NCBI RefSeq assembly: GCF_001815355.1
Contig: NZ_KV820361.1
Location: 269,048-333,047, forward strand
Reading direction: 5' to 3'
DNA length: 64,000 nt
Source: Haemophilus sp. HMSC068C11
GTDB taxonomy: Bacteria; Pseudomonadota; Gammaproteobacteria; Enterobacterales; Pasteurellaceae
Shown here: one piece after another, positions 45,891 through 56,840 of the stretch
Position numbering within the stretch: position 1 is the stretch's first letter
How the letters are laid out: each line of letters begins with the position of its first letter
Made by a program: the position numbers and the translations under genes
The notes under the pieces: generated by a model
Seen by the model: the letters and a program-made list of their open reading frames with translations, nothing else
Told to the model about the DNA's origin: nothing
Database searches by the model: none

Positions 45891-47411
45891 TTATTTAAAA
45901 CCGTATCGTTTCAGTAAAAATACAGGAATCCCTGAAAATAGCACTAACATAATGGCATAAGGCGTTGCAGCCGCATATTGTGCATCAGAGGTGTATTCCC
46001 ACACCGCAGTTGAAAGCGTTTTAATGTCATTAGGGGTCAGTAATAAGGTTGCGGTGAGCTCTTTCATTAAGTTTAAAAATACTAAAGCAAAGGCAGCCGC
46101 AATCCCCGGTAACATAGCTGGAATGACTAAGGTACGGAAAATATAAAAGTTGCTACGGCCTAAGCTTTGCCCTACCTTTTCAATGTTACTAGACATTTGT
46201 TCAAGCGAGCTACGCAAGGTCGTTTGCGCCATTGGAAGATAAAGCATAAAGTAGGCAACGATAACCATGGTAAAGGTTTGATAAAGGGAATAGGCATAGT
46301 TGATGGTAAAGAAGACCAATGATAATGCGATAACAAGCCCTGGCACAGCGTGAAGTAGATAAGGGATTCGATCAAGCCAAATCGTCAATTTACTGCGATA
46401 GCGTACCGCAGCCCATACCAATGGTAGTGCACAAATAACGGTAAGTGTTGCACCCAGTGTTGATATAGTCAGTGAATTTGTGAAGGCGGTAAAAAATTCC
46501 CCAAAATCGACCGCACCTTCAATGGAACTTCCCACGGTTAGCCAATAAATCAGCATAGTAATCGGCACACCAATACTGAGCACAAAAATGGTCGTGAAAA
46601 AGCTTACGACTAAAATTTGTTTTCCTGCTGAGAGGGTTTTCAATGGATACGGACGTATTACGCCTTTGCCGCTTTGATAGAGTGTTTGTGTGCCTCTAAA
46701 ACGAATTTCCCCCATCACAACAAAGATACAGATCACCATTAACACACCAGAAAGTAAGGCGGCGGTGTTGTTATTAAAGGCCATTTCATATTCTTGGAAA
46801 ATTGCCGTAGTGAAGGTTTGGTAATTTAAAATAGACACGGCGCCAAAGTCTACCAACATATGAAGCGCAATTAATAATACGCTGCTACCGATGGCGGGTT
46901 TGAGTTGTGGAAAAATCGCATGCCAAAATGTGTAAGCATGGCTTTTAGCTAATGAAAGGCTCACTTCTTCTAAAGAGCGGTCGAGTCTTTTTAAGGTCGC
47001 CGCGACAGGGAGATAAGCAAGCGGGAAAGAACTCAGCGTCATAATGCCGATGGTTCCCCAGAAGCCTTCCACTCTGAAGGTAAGACTGATCCACGTAAAA
47101 CAACTGACAAAAGCCGGAATACAAAGAGGGAGCGTCATGGCTACTTGGAAAAAGCCTTTTCCCCAAAAGCGATAACGTTCTAATAAAAACGCACATAGTG
47201 TGCCGAGAATAATGGCAAAAAGTGTGACAAATACCATTAAAAGTAGGGTATTACTGAGCAATTCCCACATTCTTGGGCGCCAAAGTAATTCAATGCTGCG
47301 AGCCAATCCGACATCTGCAGCACGCTCAATAACATATAAAAAAGGGAGTAATAATGGCAAACTAATCAGCACGATTAAGGCTATAAGCCAGCGAGGTGGG
47401 CGATTAGACAC
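45891..47411 (-). CDS. fbpB: Ferric iron ABC transporter, permease protein
   Basis: Inner-membrane permease with two fused permease halves, about 12 spans. Each half has an EAA-like loop: EEVSLSLAKSHAYTFWHAIFPQL near 170 and NIEKVGQSLGRSNFYIFRTLVIPAM near 430. The frame is open to an ATG at 47483, but a GTG at 47411 preceded by AAAGGA at seven bases gives VSNRPPRWLIALIV and 506 residues, the length of H. influenzae HitB; I prefer that start. The region upstream of it contains a hairpin after fbpA. Confidence 0.93.
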   Translation of the reverse strand: MSNRPPRWLIALIVLISLPLLLPFLYVIERAADVGLARSIELLWRPRMWELLSNTLLLMVFVTLFAIILGTLCAFLLERYRFWGKGFFQVAMTLPLCIPAFVSCFTWISLTFRVEGFWGTIGIMTLSSFPLAYLPVAATLKRLDRSLEEVSLSLAKSHAYTFWHAIFPQLKPAIGSSVLLIALHMLVDFGAVSILNYQTFTTAIFQEYEMAFNNNTAALLSGVLMVICIFVVMGEIRFRGTQTLYQSGKGVIRPYPLKTLSAGKQILVVSFFTTIFVLSIGVPITMLIYWLTVGSSIEGAVDFGEFFTAFTNSLTISTLGATLTVICALPLVWAAVRYRSKLTIWLDRIPYLLHAVPGLVIALSLVFFTINYAYSLYQTFTMVIVAYFMLYLPMAQTTLRSSLEQMSSNIEKVGQSLGRSNFYIFRTLVIPAMLPGIAAAFALVFLNLMKELTATLLLTPNDIKTLSTAVWEYTSDAQYAAATPYAIMLVLFSGIPVFLLKRYGFK

Positions 47412-47453
47412 AGAAAAATCCTTTGAAAATATTAGTGTAGAGTAAATAACAGA

Positions 47454-47474
47454 AGGGCGTGTATTACACGCCCT
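47454..47474 (-). other. Hairpin between fbpA and fbpB
   Basis: Palindrome AGGGCGTGTA / TACACGCCCT in the fbpA-fbpB gap, without a clear T-run. Likely raises fbpA mRNA level over fbpBC by partial termination or 3'-end protection, a common device for periplasmic binding proteins. Confidence 0.65.
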
Positions 47475-47495
47475 ATATTGCATAGCAAATTAAAC

Positions 47496-48509
<1,014 letters not shown>

Positions 48510-48572
48510 TTATCGGGCAAATCGCCCATTTTCTGAAAATAAAATTCATCCCATTCTAATATATTTAAAAGA

Positions 48573-48591
48573 GATAATGCAAATAATTCTC
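48573..48591. promoter_or_regulatory. Fur box upstream of fbpABC
   Basis: GATAATGCAAATAATTCTC matches the 19-base Fur consensus GATAATGATAATCATTATC at 15 positions. It lies 79 bases before the fbpA start, in the gap shared with divergent gshF. Confidence 0.8.
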
Positions 48592-48700
48592 AGATGTTTT
48601 TCTCTTATATCAAAATTTCATATCCCATTCTATTTTTTTACTTCGTCCTATGTTGATTTTTCTCCATAATGTCTAGTAGAAATTTCTAATAAGGACGGAT

Positions 48701-50974
48701 ATGAATATTCAGCAAATCATTAAACAACATCATTTAGAGCTCTTATTCCAGCAAGGGTCGTTTGGGATTGAAAAGGAAAGTCAACGGGTATATGCAGATG
48801 GTTCAATAGTTACATCATTGCACCCTAAAGCCTTTGGTAATCGTCGTTTTCACCCTTATATTCAAACTGATTTTGCAGAAAGTCAGTTGGAATTGGTGAC
48901 TCCCCCTATGAAAAAGTTAGAGGATACACTACGTTGGCTTTCAGCCATTCATGAAGTGACTTTGCGAACTTTACCGGAGGATGAATTTATTTTTCCTTTT
49001 AGTATGCCTGCAGGATTACCGCCAGAAGAACACATTAAGGTTGCACAATTAGATAATCAGGAAGATGTGGCTTATCGTGAGCATTTAGTCCAGTCTTACG
49101 GTAAATATAAGCAAATGGTCAGTGGTATTCATTACAATTTTCAAATTGACCCTAAGTTTATTGATGCTTTATTTCATGCGCAAAATGAAACACAAAGTGC
49201 GGTTGATTTTCAAAATGATTTTTACCTAAAAATAGCCAAAAACTTCTTACGCTATCAATGGATTCTGCTTTATCTGTTTTCTGCGACACCGACGGTAGAG
49301 GAAAAATATTTCAGCGGTAATTCACCACTTAAATCGCATCAATATGTGCGGAGTTTACGTTCAGGGAAATATGGTTATGTGAATGATCCGAAGATCCACG
49401 TTTCTTATGACAGTTTGCAAGAGTATGTTGAGACGTTAGAACACTGGGTGAAATCGGGTGATTTGATTGCGGAAAAAGAGTTTTACTCAAGCGTACGTTT
49501 GCGTGGCGCTAAAAAAGCGCGCGATTTACTTGAAAAAGGAATTCAATATTTAGAATTTCGTTTGTTTGATCTCAATCCGTTTGCACCTTATGGAATGGAA
49601 CTTGCAGATGCGAAATTCATTCATTATTTTATTTTGTTAATGGCATGGCTTGATGATACCGCTGATCAAGAAGGTATAAAATTAGGCAAAGCACGTCTTG
49701 CTGAAGTGGCATGGGAAGATCCAAGACAGCAAAGTGTTTATGCGGTAGAAGGTGAATTAGTCCTCCTTGAAATGCTCAAAATGCTTGAGCAACTTAATGT
49801 GAGTGATGAGATTAAAACGATTGTTAAAGACAAATTAGGACAATTTGCGGATCCAAGCCAAACGCTTTGTGCAAAAGTGGTTGCGGCAATTGAACAGGTC
49901 GGTAGTTACCAACAATTAGGGGCCGATATTGCGCAATCTAATAAAGCAAAAGCCTTTGAACGTTTTTATGCATTAACTGCGTTTGATAATATGGAACTGT
50001 CCACACAAGCGTTATTGTTTGATGCAATCCAAAAAGGGCTAAAGATTGAGATTTTAGATGAACGTGATCAATTTATCAGTCTTCAATTTGGCGATCATTT
50101 GGAATATGTGAAAAACGGTAATATGACTTCTCACGATAGCTATATTTCTCCACTCATTATGGAAAATAAAGTGGTGACGAAGAAAGTGTTAGCGAAAGCC
50201 GGATTTAATGTACCGCAAAGCATCGAGTTTACCGATGTGAAAAGTGCGGTCGAAAATTTCCCACTTTTTGAGAATCGAGCTGTCGTGATTAAGCCAAAAT
50301 CAACGAATTTTGGTTTAGGGATCAGTATTTTCCAACAAGGTGTAACGGATAGAGATGATTTTGCAAAAGCAGTAGAGATTGCTTTCCGTGAAGATAAAGA
50401 GATCATGGTTGAAGATTATCTACTTGGCACTGAATATCGCTTTTTTGTACTGGGGGATCAAACGTTAGCCGTCTTATTACGTGTTCCAGCAAATGTCATT
50501 GGAGATGGTGTACATACTGTTGCTGAATTAGTTGCCGCTAAAAATGATCATCCTTTACGGGGCGATGGCAGTCGTACGCCATTGAAAAAAATAGCATTGG
50601 GGGATATTGAGCAGTTGCAGCTTAAGGAGCAAGGATTAACCGTGGATTCTATTCCTGCAAAAGATCAACTTGTTCAATTACGTGCAAATTCTAATATTAG
50701 TACAGGTGGTGATTCTATTGATATGACGGATGAAATGCATGCCAGTTACAAAGAAATTGCGGTAGGGATTAGCAAGGCAATGGGGGCGGCAGTTTGTGGC
50801 GTAGATTTAATTATTCCTGATTTGAAACAGCCGGCAGAACCGAGTTTGCGTTCGTGGGGTGTGATTGAGGCAAATTTTAATCCTATGATGATGATGCATA
50901 TTTTCCCATTTAGTGGACAATCTCGACGATTGACAATGAATGTGATTAAGATGCTTTTCCCTGAATTGCCTTAA
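48701..50974 (+). CDS. gshF: Bifunctional glutamate-cysteine ligase / glutathione synthetase
   Basis: Single-polypeptide glutathione synthesis. The N-terminal GshA-like ligase (FGIEKESQRV at 22-31, FAESQLELVTPP near 58) is joined to a C-terminal ATP-grasp domain (VVIKPKSTNFGLGISIF near 528, VEDYLLGTEYRFFVLG near 568, GVDLIIPD and EANFNPMMMMHIFPF near the end). At 757 residues it matches the fused GshF known in Pasteurellaceae and streptococci, which replaces separate gshA and gshB. USS cores at 49195-49203 and 50242-50250 both read Ser-Ala-Val. It is divergent from fbpA across the Fur box. Confidence 0.96.
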   Translation: MNIQQIIKQHHLELLFQQGSFGIEKESQRVYADGSIVTSLHPKAFGNRRFHPYIQTDFAESQLELVTPPMKKLEDTLRWLSAIHEVTLRTLPEDEFIFPFSMPAGLPPEEHIKVAQLDNQEDVAYREHLVQSYGKYKQMVSGIHYNFQIDPKFIDALFHAQNETQSAVDFQNDFYLKIAKNFLRYQWILLYLFSATPTVEEKYFSGNSPLKSHQYVRSLRSGKYGYVNDPKIHVSYDSLQEYVETLEHWVKSGDLIAEKEFYSSVRLRGAKKARDLLEKGIQYLEFRLFDLNPFAPYGMELADAKFIHYFILLMAWLDDTADQEGIKLGKARLAEVAWEDPRQQSVYAVEGELVLLEMLKMLEQLNVSDEIKTIVKDKLGQFADPSQTLCAKVVAAIEQVGSYQQLGADIAQSNKAKAFERFYALTAFDNMELSTQALLFDAIQKGLKIEILDERDQFISLQFGDHLEYVKNGNMTSHDSYISPLIMENKVVTKKVLAKAGFNVPQSIEFTDVKSAVENFPLFENRAVVIKPKSTNFGLGISIFQQGVTDRDDFAKAVEIAFREDKEIMVEDYLLGTEYRFFVLGDQTLAVLLRVPANVIGDGVHTVAELVAAKNDHPLRGDGSRTPLKKIALGDIEQLQLKEQGLTVDSIPAKDQLVQLRANSNISTGGDSIDMTDEMHASYKEIAVGISKAMGAAVCGVDLIIPDLKQPAEPSLRSWGVIEANFNPMMMMHIFPFSGQSRRLTMNVIKMLFPELP

Positions 50975-50983
50975 TTTGGTTAT

Positions 50984-51013
50984 CGGGCTTCATCAGTTGG
51001 TGAAGCCCGTTTT
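50984..51013 (+). terminator. Terminator of gshF
   Basis: CGGGCTTCA / TGAAGCCCG with an 8-base loop, then TTTT. Confidence 0.88.
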
Positions 51014-51072
51014 ACATTCATCGTAATTAGGCTAAAATGGAGATAGTATTCACAATTCTAAAATGAAATTTA

Positions 51073-52161
51073 ATGACAACTTTTACCTTAGAACCTCAAG
51101 AAAATGATCGTCTGCAATCCCTTTGTGGTGCATTTGATGAAAATATCAAACTGATTGAAAAAGAATTTAACCTCAATATTTCCCGCAATAATTTCACTTT
51201 TACCGTGAAATCAAATGATGAAAATCCTAAATCTTACCATGAGCAATTAATTGATCGTGCGGCTAAATTAATCCAAACATTATATGTGGAGACTGCACCA
51301 ATTAAAGGGAAAGTGAAAGAGCTTGATTTAGAAGATGTGCATATTGCCTTGCAAGAGAGCAGAATGTTATCGCAAGAAGGCAGTGAGTCACGCAGTGAAA
51401 ATCACGTTTATAGCACCACAATTAAAACCAAGCGAGGTTTGATTAAACCGCGTGGTGAAAATCAAATTCAGTATTTACACAATATTCTTACGCACGATAT
51501 TAGTTTTGGGATTGGACCTGCTGGAACGGGGAAAACCTTTTTAGCCGTAGCAGCGGCAGTTGAAGCATTAGAACGCCAAGAAATTCGTCGTATTTTACTG
51601 ACTCGTCCTGCGGTGGAAGCGGGCGAAAAATTAGGTTTCCTGCCGGGTGATTTAGGCCAAAAAATTGAACCTTATTTGCGACCACTTTATGATGCGTTAT
51701 TTGAAATGCTTGGCTTTGAACGCGTACAAAAATTGATGGAGCGTAATGTGATTGAAATCGCACCATTGGCTTATATGCGTGGGCGAACACTTAATGACAG
51801 CTTTATTATTTTAGATGAAAGCCAAAATACGACGGTCGAACAAATGAAAATGTTTTTGACCCGTATTGGTTTTAATTCTAAAGCCGTGATTACAGGGGAT
51901 GTGACTCAAATCGATTTACCGCGCAGCACAAAATCGGGTTTACGCCACGCCATGGAAGTATTAAGCAAAGTGTCGGAATTGAGCTTTAACTACTTTGAGA
52001 GTAAAGATATTGTACGACATCCTGTGGTGGCAAAAGTGGTGCAAGCTTACGAAGAATGGGAAGCTCAAGATGAAATTCGTCGCCAAGAAATCGCAGCGCA
52101 GCGTCGAGCTGAACGTGAACAAAAAGTGCGGTCAGAAAATGAAACGAATTTAGGAGAATAA
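51073..52161 (+). CDS. PhoH-like ATPase, YbeZ type
   Basis: P-loop ATPase of the PhoH family (E. coli YbeZ), thought to work with YbeY in rRNA/ribosome quality control. An N-terminal KH-like region precedes [17 protein letters not shown] (near 151), the [11 protein letters not shown] Walker B (near 245) and [11 protein letters not shown] (near 277). It is 362 residues, and its charged C-terminal tail includes a USS (52124-52132). The ybeY start is two bases after its stop; this pairing is conserved across proteobacteria. Confidence 0.92.
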   Translation: MTTFTLEPQENDRLQSLCGAFDENIKLIEKEFNLNISRNNFTFTVKSNDENPKSYHEQLIDRAAKLIQTLYVETAPIKGKVKELDLEDVHIALQESRMLSQEGSESRSENHVYSTTIKTKRGLIKPRGENQIQYLHNILTHDISFGIGPAGTGKTFLAVAAAVEALERQEIRRILLTRPAVEAGEKLGFLPGDLGQKIEPYLRPLYDALFEMLGFERVQKLMERNVIEIAPLAYMRGRTLNDSFIILDESQNTTVEQMKMFLTRIGFNSKAVITGDVTQIDLPRSTKSGLRHAMEVLSKVSELSFNYFESKDIVRHPVVAKVVQAYEEWEAQDEIRRQEIAAQRRAEREQKVRSENETNLGE

Positions 52162-52162
52162 C

Positions 52163-52627
52163 ATGGGCAATATGATTATCGATTTGCAACTGGCCTGTGA
52201 AAATACAGAAGGCTTGCCATCAGAAGCACAAATTCTGCAATGGGCAACCGCTGCAGTTCAACCAGAAAGTGATAATGTTGAAATGACAGTACGTATTGTG
52301 GATGAAGCGGAAAGTCATGACTTGAATTTGACTTATCGTGGTAAAGATCGTCCAACCAATGTGTTGTCTTTCCCTTTTGAATGCCCTGATGAAGTGGAGT
52401 TGCCGTTGTTGGGTGATTTGGTGATTTGCCGTCAAGTGGTGGAGCGTGAAGCTATCGAGCAAGAAAAGCCTTTAATGGCACATTGGGCGCATATGATTGT
52501 GCATGGCAGCTTACATTTGTTGGGGTACGATCACATTGAAGATGATGAAGCCGAAGAAATGGAAAGTTTAGAAACTGAAATTATGCAGGGTTTGGGCTTT
52601 GCTGACCCTTATCTTTCCGAAAAATAA
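52163..52627 (+). CDS. ybeY: Endoribonuclease YbeY, rRNA maturation factor
   Basis: Zinc-dependent endoribonuclease for 16S rRNA 3' end maturation and ribosome quality control. The metal motif H-x3-H-x5-H is present in [11 protein letters not shown] (near residues 114-124), with the conserved Arg in [11 protein letters not shown] (near 62). It is 154 residues; an in-frame ATG at 52172 is an alternative start. It is coupled to the PhoH-like gene upstream and followed 18 bases on by a HAD phosphatase. Confidence 0.95.
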   Translation: MGNMIIDLQLACENTEGLPSEAQILQWATAAVQPESDNVEMTVRIVDEAESHDLNLTYRGKDRPTNVLSFPFECPDEVELPLLGDLVICRQVVEREAIEQEKPLMAHWAHMIVHGSLHLLGYDHIEDDEAEEMESLETEIMQGLGFADPYLSEK

Positions 52628-52645
52628 TGACGATTTGGAGCAATT

Positions 52646-53431
52646 ATGTATAAAGCCGTATTCAGCGATTTTGATGGTACTTTATTAACTTCCGATCATC
52701 GAATTTCGCCTAAAACCTTAGATGCACTTCAACGCATTACAAAACAAGGTATCCCATTTACACCAATCTCTGCGCGTTCGCCGCTGGGTATTTGGCCTTA
52801 TGCGAAACTTATTGAAAATTACAATATCATTGTGGCATTCAGTGGTGCCTTGATTTTAGATAAAAACGCTACGCCTATTTATTCGGTACAAATTGATCCT
52901 GCTGATATTCAAGCCATTAATCAAGTATTAGCAGACTATCCTGCACTAGGTGTCAATTATTATACCTATGATGATTGCGTCGCTCGCGATTTGGATAATA
53001 AATGGGTGATTTATGAACGTAGCGTGACAGGCATTCAGATTGATCCTTATGATGAAAGTGCAGTCTATTCTCCACATAAAATTCAAATCATTGGTGAAAC
53101 AGATGAAGTGATTGCTATTGAGCAAATCTTGAAAGAGAAATTCCCGCATTTAAGTATTTGCCGTTCTCATGCGAATTTCCTTGAAGTGATGCATAAATCC
53201 GCGACAAAAGGTAATGCAGTACGTTTTCTCGAAGATTACTTTCATGTGAAGATGGAGGAATGTGTTGCTTTCGGTGATAACTTTAACGATTTAGATATGC
53301 TAGAAAGCGTGGGATTAGGCGTAGCAATGGGCAATGCACCGGATGAAATTAAACAAGCTGCTAATCGTGTCACCGCTTCGCATAATGATGATGGGATTGC
53401 ATTGATATTGAATGAGATTTTCCCTGAATAA
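52646..53431 (+). CDS. Cof-type HAD-IIB phosphatase
   Basis: Haloacid dehalogenase-fold sugar-phosphate or nucleotide phosphatase, 261 residues. Motif I FSDFDGTLL (nucleophile Asp near 8), motif II SARSP (near 42), the Lys of HKSATKGNAVRFL (motif III, near 189) and motif IV GDNFNDLDMLESVGLGVAMGNA (near 212) are complete, with a C2B-type cap in between. E. coli has many paralogues with overlapping substrates, so the substrate cannot be named. It shares a bidirectional terminator with tpx. Confidence 0.9.
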   Translation: MYKAVFSDFDGTLLTSDHRISPKTLDALQRITKQGIPFTPISARSPLGIWPYAKLIENYNIIVAFSGALILDKNATPIYSVQIDPADIQAINQVLADYPALGVNYYTYDDCVARDLDNKWVIYERSVTGIQIDPYDESAVYSPHKIQIIGETDEVIAIEQILKEKFPHLSICRSHANFLEVMHKSATKGNAVRFLEDYFHVKMEECVAFGDNFNDLDMLESVGLGVAMGNAPDEIKQAANRVTASHNDDGIALILNEIFPE

Positions 53432-53436
53432 ATAAA

Positions 53437-53464
53437 AAGGCGCTTTCTATGAAAAAAGCGCCTT
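53437..53464. terminator. Bidirectional terminator between HAD gene and tpx
   Basis: AAGGCGCTTT / AAAGCGCCTT between convergent genes, with A/T runs outside. Confidence 0.85.
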
Positions 53465-53469
53465 ATTCA

Positions 53470-53967
53470 TTATAGTGCGGCTAGCGCAGCTTCATAATTT
53501 GGCTCATCTTTAATTTCAGACACCAATTCACTATGTAACACGTTATTGTTTTCATCTAAGACAATCACTGAACGAGCAGTCAAACCCGTGATTGGACCAG
53601 TTGTGATGTTTACCCCTAAGTTTTCATGGACCTCTTTATGACGAAAAGTAGAAAGCGTTTCTACGTTCTCAATACCTTCTGCACCGCAGAATCGTGCTTG
53701 TGCAAAAGGTAAATCAGCTGAAATGCAAAGTACCACAGCATTTTTTAAATTAGCTGCTTGTTGATTAAATTTGCGAACAGAAGTTGCACATACACCTGTA
53801 TCAATACTTGGGAAAATATTTAAAACTTTGCGTTTTCCTGCATAAGTATCAAGCGTGACGTCAGCGAGTTCTTTATTGGTGAGCGTAAGTGCGGTCACTT
53901 TCTCTCCTTTTTTGGGAAAGTTGCCGCTTACTTCAATGGGATTACCCATCATTGTTACTTGAGTCAT
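53470..53967 (-). CDS. tpx: Thiol peroxidase (Tpx), atypical 2-Cys peroxiredoxin
   Basis: Reduces peroxides using thioredoxin. The peroxidatic Cys is in [15 protein letters not shown] (near 60) and the resolving Cys in ARFCGAEG (near 94), the Tpx spacing. It is 165 residues. A USS core (53887-53895) encodes Thr-Ala-Leu near the N-terminus. It follows hisC by eight bases in the same direction, so the two may be cotranscribed. Confidence 0.96.
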   Translation of the reverse strand: MTQVTMMGNPIEVSGNFPKKGEKVTALTLTNKELADVTLDTYAGKRKVLNIFPSIDTGVCATSVRKFNQQAANLKNAVVLCISADLPFAQARFCGAEGIENVETLSTFRHKEVHENLGVNITTGPITGLTARSVIVLDENNNVLHSELVSEIKDEPNYEAALAAL

Positions 53968-53975
53968 AAATGCTC

Positions 53976-55085
53976 CTATTTTTCATTTCCTAAATTAAGC
54001 ACTTTTTTAAGTGCAGTAAAAAACTTGTCATTTTCTTGTGGTAAGCCAATACTGATACGTAAGTGATTTGGCATGCCATAGCCTGCAATTGGGCGAACAA
54101 TGACGCCTTCACGTAATAATGCATCATAAATTGATGCTGCAGGCTGTTTAAAATCAATGGTAATAAAATTACCTTTAGACGGAATAAAGTCTAATCCATA
54201 TTGTTGGCAGAAGGCCTCATAACGTTTCATTTCTTGGCGGTTGTTCTCAGCCACTTTTTCGACAAAGGCATCATCGTTCATCACTGCAATTGCACTAGTC
54301 AAAGCAAGACTATTACAGTTAAACGGTTGACGAACACGGTTTAATAAGTCTGCGATTTCAGGATTAGAGACTGCGTAGCCAATACGTAACCCCGCCAACC
54401 CATAAGCTTTTGATAACGAGCGTGAAACGATAAGGTTAGGGTATTTATCTAGTAATGCAAAAGAATTAACGCGTTCGCTTGGATGAGTAAATTCGGTATA
54501 AGCCTCATCTAATACCACAATCACATTTTCAGGTACTTTGGTCAAGAAAGCATCCAATTCTGCTTCCGTTAAGAAATTCCCTGTTGGGTTGTTTGGATTA
54601 GCAATAAAAATCAGCTTGGTTTTATCTGAAAGTGCGGTCAAAAATCCGTTTAAATCATGTCCCCAATTCTTAGCGGGAATTTCTTTTGCGACAGCATTAA
54701 TAGCTTTCGTCACTAAAGGGTAAACAATAAAAGCATATTGTGAATAAATCACTTCATCATGCTCACCCGCAAAGGTATGAGCAAAGAGCTCTAATAAATC
54801 GTTAGAACCATTGCCAAGGGTGATTTGGTTTGGTTGCACACCAAATTTTTTCGCAATAGCCGCTTTAAGTTCAAAACCATTCGCATCAGGATAGCGAGTT
54901 AGATGATCAAGTTGGGCTTGAATGGCTTTTTTCGCACTTTCAGGAAAACCGAAAGGGTTTTCATTTGAAGCAAGTTTAACAATATTAGTAATACCTAATT
55001 CACGTTCGAGTTCTTCGATTGGTTTTCCGGCTTGGTAAGGTGAAAGAGATTTCACGCCTTGATTGGCGACGTTGATGTATTGCAT
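53976..55085 (-). CDS. hisC: Histidinol-phosphate aminotransferase
   Basis: PLP-dependent aminotransferase of histidine synthesis, 369 residues. LASNENPFG (near 39), [15 protein letters not shown] (near 92), NPNNPTGN (near 163) and the PLP-Lys in [17 protein letters not shown] (near 219-235) are present. It lies outside any his operon; Haemophilus typically has a second hisC copy in such a position, so this could be the paralogue rather than the operon copy, possibly also acting on aromatic amino acids. A USS core is at 54630-54638. Confidence 0.9.
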   Translation of the reverse strand: MQYINVANQGVKSLSPYQAGKPIEELERELGITNIVKLASNENPFGFPESAKKAIQAQLDHLTRYPDANGFELKAAIAKKFGVQPNQITLGNGSNDLLELFAHTFAGEHDEVIYSQYAFIVYPLVTKAINAVAKEIPAKNWGHDLNGFLTALSDKTKLIFIANPNNPTGNFLTEAELDAFLTKVPENVIVVLDEAYTEFTHPSERVNSFALLDKYPNLIVSRSLSKAYGLAGLRIGYAVSNPEIADLLNRVRQPFNCNSLALTSAIAVMNDDAFVEKVAENNRQEMKRYEAFCQQYGLDFIPSKGNFITIDFKQPAASIYDALLREGVIVRPIAGYGMPNHLRISIGLPQENDKFFTALKKVLNLGNEK

Positions 55086-55099
55086 ATGCTTTCCTTATA

Positions 55100-55126
55100 A
55101 AAACGAGCGGGCCTTTCAGCCCGCAC
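55100..55126 (-). terminator. Terminator of serC
   Basis: Minus strand GCGGGC-TGAAAG-GCCCGC followed by TCGTTTTT, in the gap between serC and hisC. Confidence 0.8.
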
Positions 55127-55149
55127 GTTGAGTTTAATAAATCAGATAA

Positions 55150-56232
55150 TTAGCTATTTTCAGCTTCAAATTTTTTCATGAATTCAATGAGTGCTTGTAC
55201 GCCTTCTAATGGCATCGCGTTATAGATAGAGGCGCGCATACCACCTAGCACTTTGTGACCTTTTAAGGCTTGAAGACCTGCAGTTGTAGACTCTGCGACA
55301 AATTTAGCATCAAGCTCAGGGTTACCGGTTACGAATGTCACATTCATGGTTGAACGGTTTTCTTTAGCCACTACGTTACGATAGAGTTTGCTGCTATCAA
55401 TGTAGTCATAAAGGGTTTGCGCTTTCACTGCGTTACGTTTTGCAATTTCTTTTAAGCCGCCAATCGCTTGAATGTGTTTGAAAACTAATGAACAGAGATA
55501 CCAAGCAAAGGTTGGTGGGGTATTGATCATGGAGTCAGCATCACGTTGTGTGGCGTAATTCCAAATTGATGGTGTCGCTTGGCGAGCATGACCAATTAAA
55601 TCATCGCGAATAATTACGAGTGTAATCCCTGCTGGACCAAGATTTTTTTGTGCACCGGCGTAAATGACACCAAATTTGCTAATATCAATTTCGCGAGAGA
55701 GCACATTAGATGACATATCTGCTACAAGTACCGCATTGCCCACATTCGGTACATCAAAAATTTCCACACCGCTGATAGTTTCATTTGGACAATAGTGAAC
55801 GTAATCGTATTGTTCCGCAATGTCACTGAAATCAAGGTTGGTGATGCGTGTATGATCACCATTTTCTACAATAGTAATTTCATCAATTTCAGCAAAGTTA
55901 CGCGCTTCTTTCGCTGCAGTTGCAGACCAATGACCGCTATTTAAGTAAAGTGCTTTGCCTTTCTTACCGATTAAGTTCATTGGTAAGGCTGCAAATTGAC
56001 CACGAGCGCCACCTTGTAGGAATAACACACGATAGTTATCTGGAATGTTATACACTTCGCGCAGATCTTTTTCTGCTTGAGTAATCAATTCCATAAAATA
56101 TTTGCCACGGTGGCTGACTTCCATCACAGACACACCTTGACCAAGCCAGTTAGTTAGCTCAGATTGTGCTTTGTGTAGTACCTCAGGGAAAATCATCGCT
56201 GGACCAGCACTAAAATTAAAGACTCTTGACAT
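55150..56232 (-). CDS. serC: Phosphoserine aminotransferase
   Basis: Second step of serine synthesis, also used in pyridoxal phosphate synthesis. It is a class V PLP aminotransferase of 360 residues, beginning MSRVFNFSAGPAMIFPEV. FLQGGARGQFAALPMNL (near 71), DMSSNVLSR (near 173) and the PLP-Lys in FGVIYAGAQKNLGPAG (near 197) fit SerC. It is divergent from tmaR and transcribed toward hisC past a terminator. Confidence 0.97.
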   Translation of the reverse strand: MSRVFNFSAGPAMIFPEVLHKAQSELTNWLGQGVSVMEVSHRGKYFMELITQAEKDLREVYNIPDNYRVLFLQGGARGQFAALPMNLIGKKGKALYLNSGHWSATAAKEARNFAEIDEITIVENGDHTRITNLDFSDIAEQYDYVHYCPNETISGVEIFDVPNVGNAVLVADMSSNVLSREIDISKFGVIYAGAQKNLGPAGITLVIIRDDLIGHARQATPSIWNYATQRDADSMINTPPTFAWYLCSLVFKHIQAIGGLKEIAKRNAVKAQTLYDYIDSSKLYRNVVAKENRSTMNVTFVTGNPELDAKFVAESTTAGLQALKGHKVLGGMRASIYNAMPLEGVQALIEFMKKFEAENS

Positions 56233-56345
56233 TGTGTTTCCTTATTTTATTTTGAATAGATTCTTCATTTTTACCACTACCGAATAGGATAATCAACTAA
56301 ATCAAACAGTTTTTTGATCTAATCCATCAATTTAAATTTAAGCTT

Positions 56346-56374
56346 TTGACGGGGACGAAAAAAAAGGCTACATT
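56346..56374 (+). promoter_or_regulatory. Sigma-70 promoter of tmaR
   Basis: -35 TTGACG (56346-56351), 17-base spacer, -10 TACATT (56369-56374), 37 bases before the tmaR start codon. Confidence 0.75.
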
Positions 56375-56410
56375 ACTCGAAGTTTATTTTTAACTTTGAG
56401 AGAGTCGATC

Positions 56411-56764
56411 ATGGGAAATGTAAATAAATCCTTCCAAGAAGTATTAGAGTATGTGCGTTTATATCGTTTAAAAAATAAACTTAAGCGCGACATTGAAGAC
56501 AACAACCGCAAAATTCGTGATAACCAAAAACGTGTCTTATTATTAGATAACTTAAATCAATATATTCGTGATGATATGAGTATTGAAGATGTTCGTGCAA
56601 TTATTGAAAATATGCGTGATGACTATGAAGGTCGTGTAGATGATTACAACATTCGCAATGCGGAACTTTCTACTCAACGCCGTGAAACGAGCAATAAGAT
56701 GAAAGAACAGAAAAAAGCCCACGCGAAATTAGTGAAAGATTCATCAAATAAAATCACGTTATAA
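56411..56764 (+). CDS. tmaR: Pole-localising protein TmaR (YeeX, DUF496)
   Basis: Coiled-coil protein that in E. coli (YeeX) sits at cell poles and controls enzyme I of the sugar phosphotransferase system. [20 protein letters not shown] at the N-terminus, the [18 protein letters not shown] segment (near 34-51) and [20 protein letters not shown] (near 77-96) closely follow YeeX. The start at 56411 ([10 protein letters not shown]) is preferred to ATG 56396, giving 117 residues. It has its own promoter and an inverted USS terminator. Confidence 0.92.
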   Translation: MGNVNKSFQEVLEYVRLYRLKNKLKRDIEDNNRKIRDNQKRVLLLDNLNQYIRDDMSIEDVRAIIENMRDDYEGRVDDYNIRNAELSTQRRETSNKMKEQKKAHAKLVKDSSNKITL

Positions 56765-56775
56765 AATCCTAAGAG

Positions 56776-56810
56776 AAATGACCGCACTTTGTTGAAGTGC
56801 GGTCATTTTT
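56776..56810 (+). terminator. Inverted USS terminator after tmaR
   Basis: AATGACCGCACTT (USS core 56781-56789) pairs with AAGTGCGGTCATT (core 56795-56803) around a five-base loop, then TTTT. Confidence 0.92.
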
Positions 56811-56840
56811 TATGGTGTTTTTAGGATGAACTATAAATGA

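Noticed and set aside
56314-56330. TTGAT...ATCAA dyad between serC and tmaR as an FNR site
   Set aside because: Spacing between half-sites is seven bases, whereas FNR needs four.
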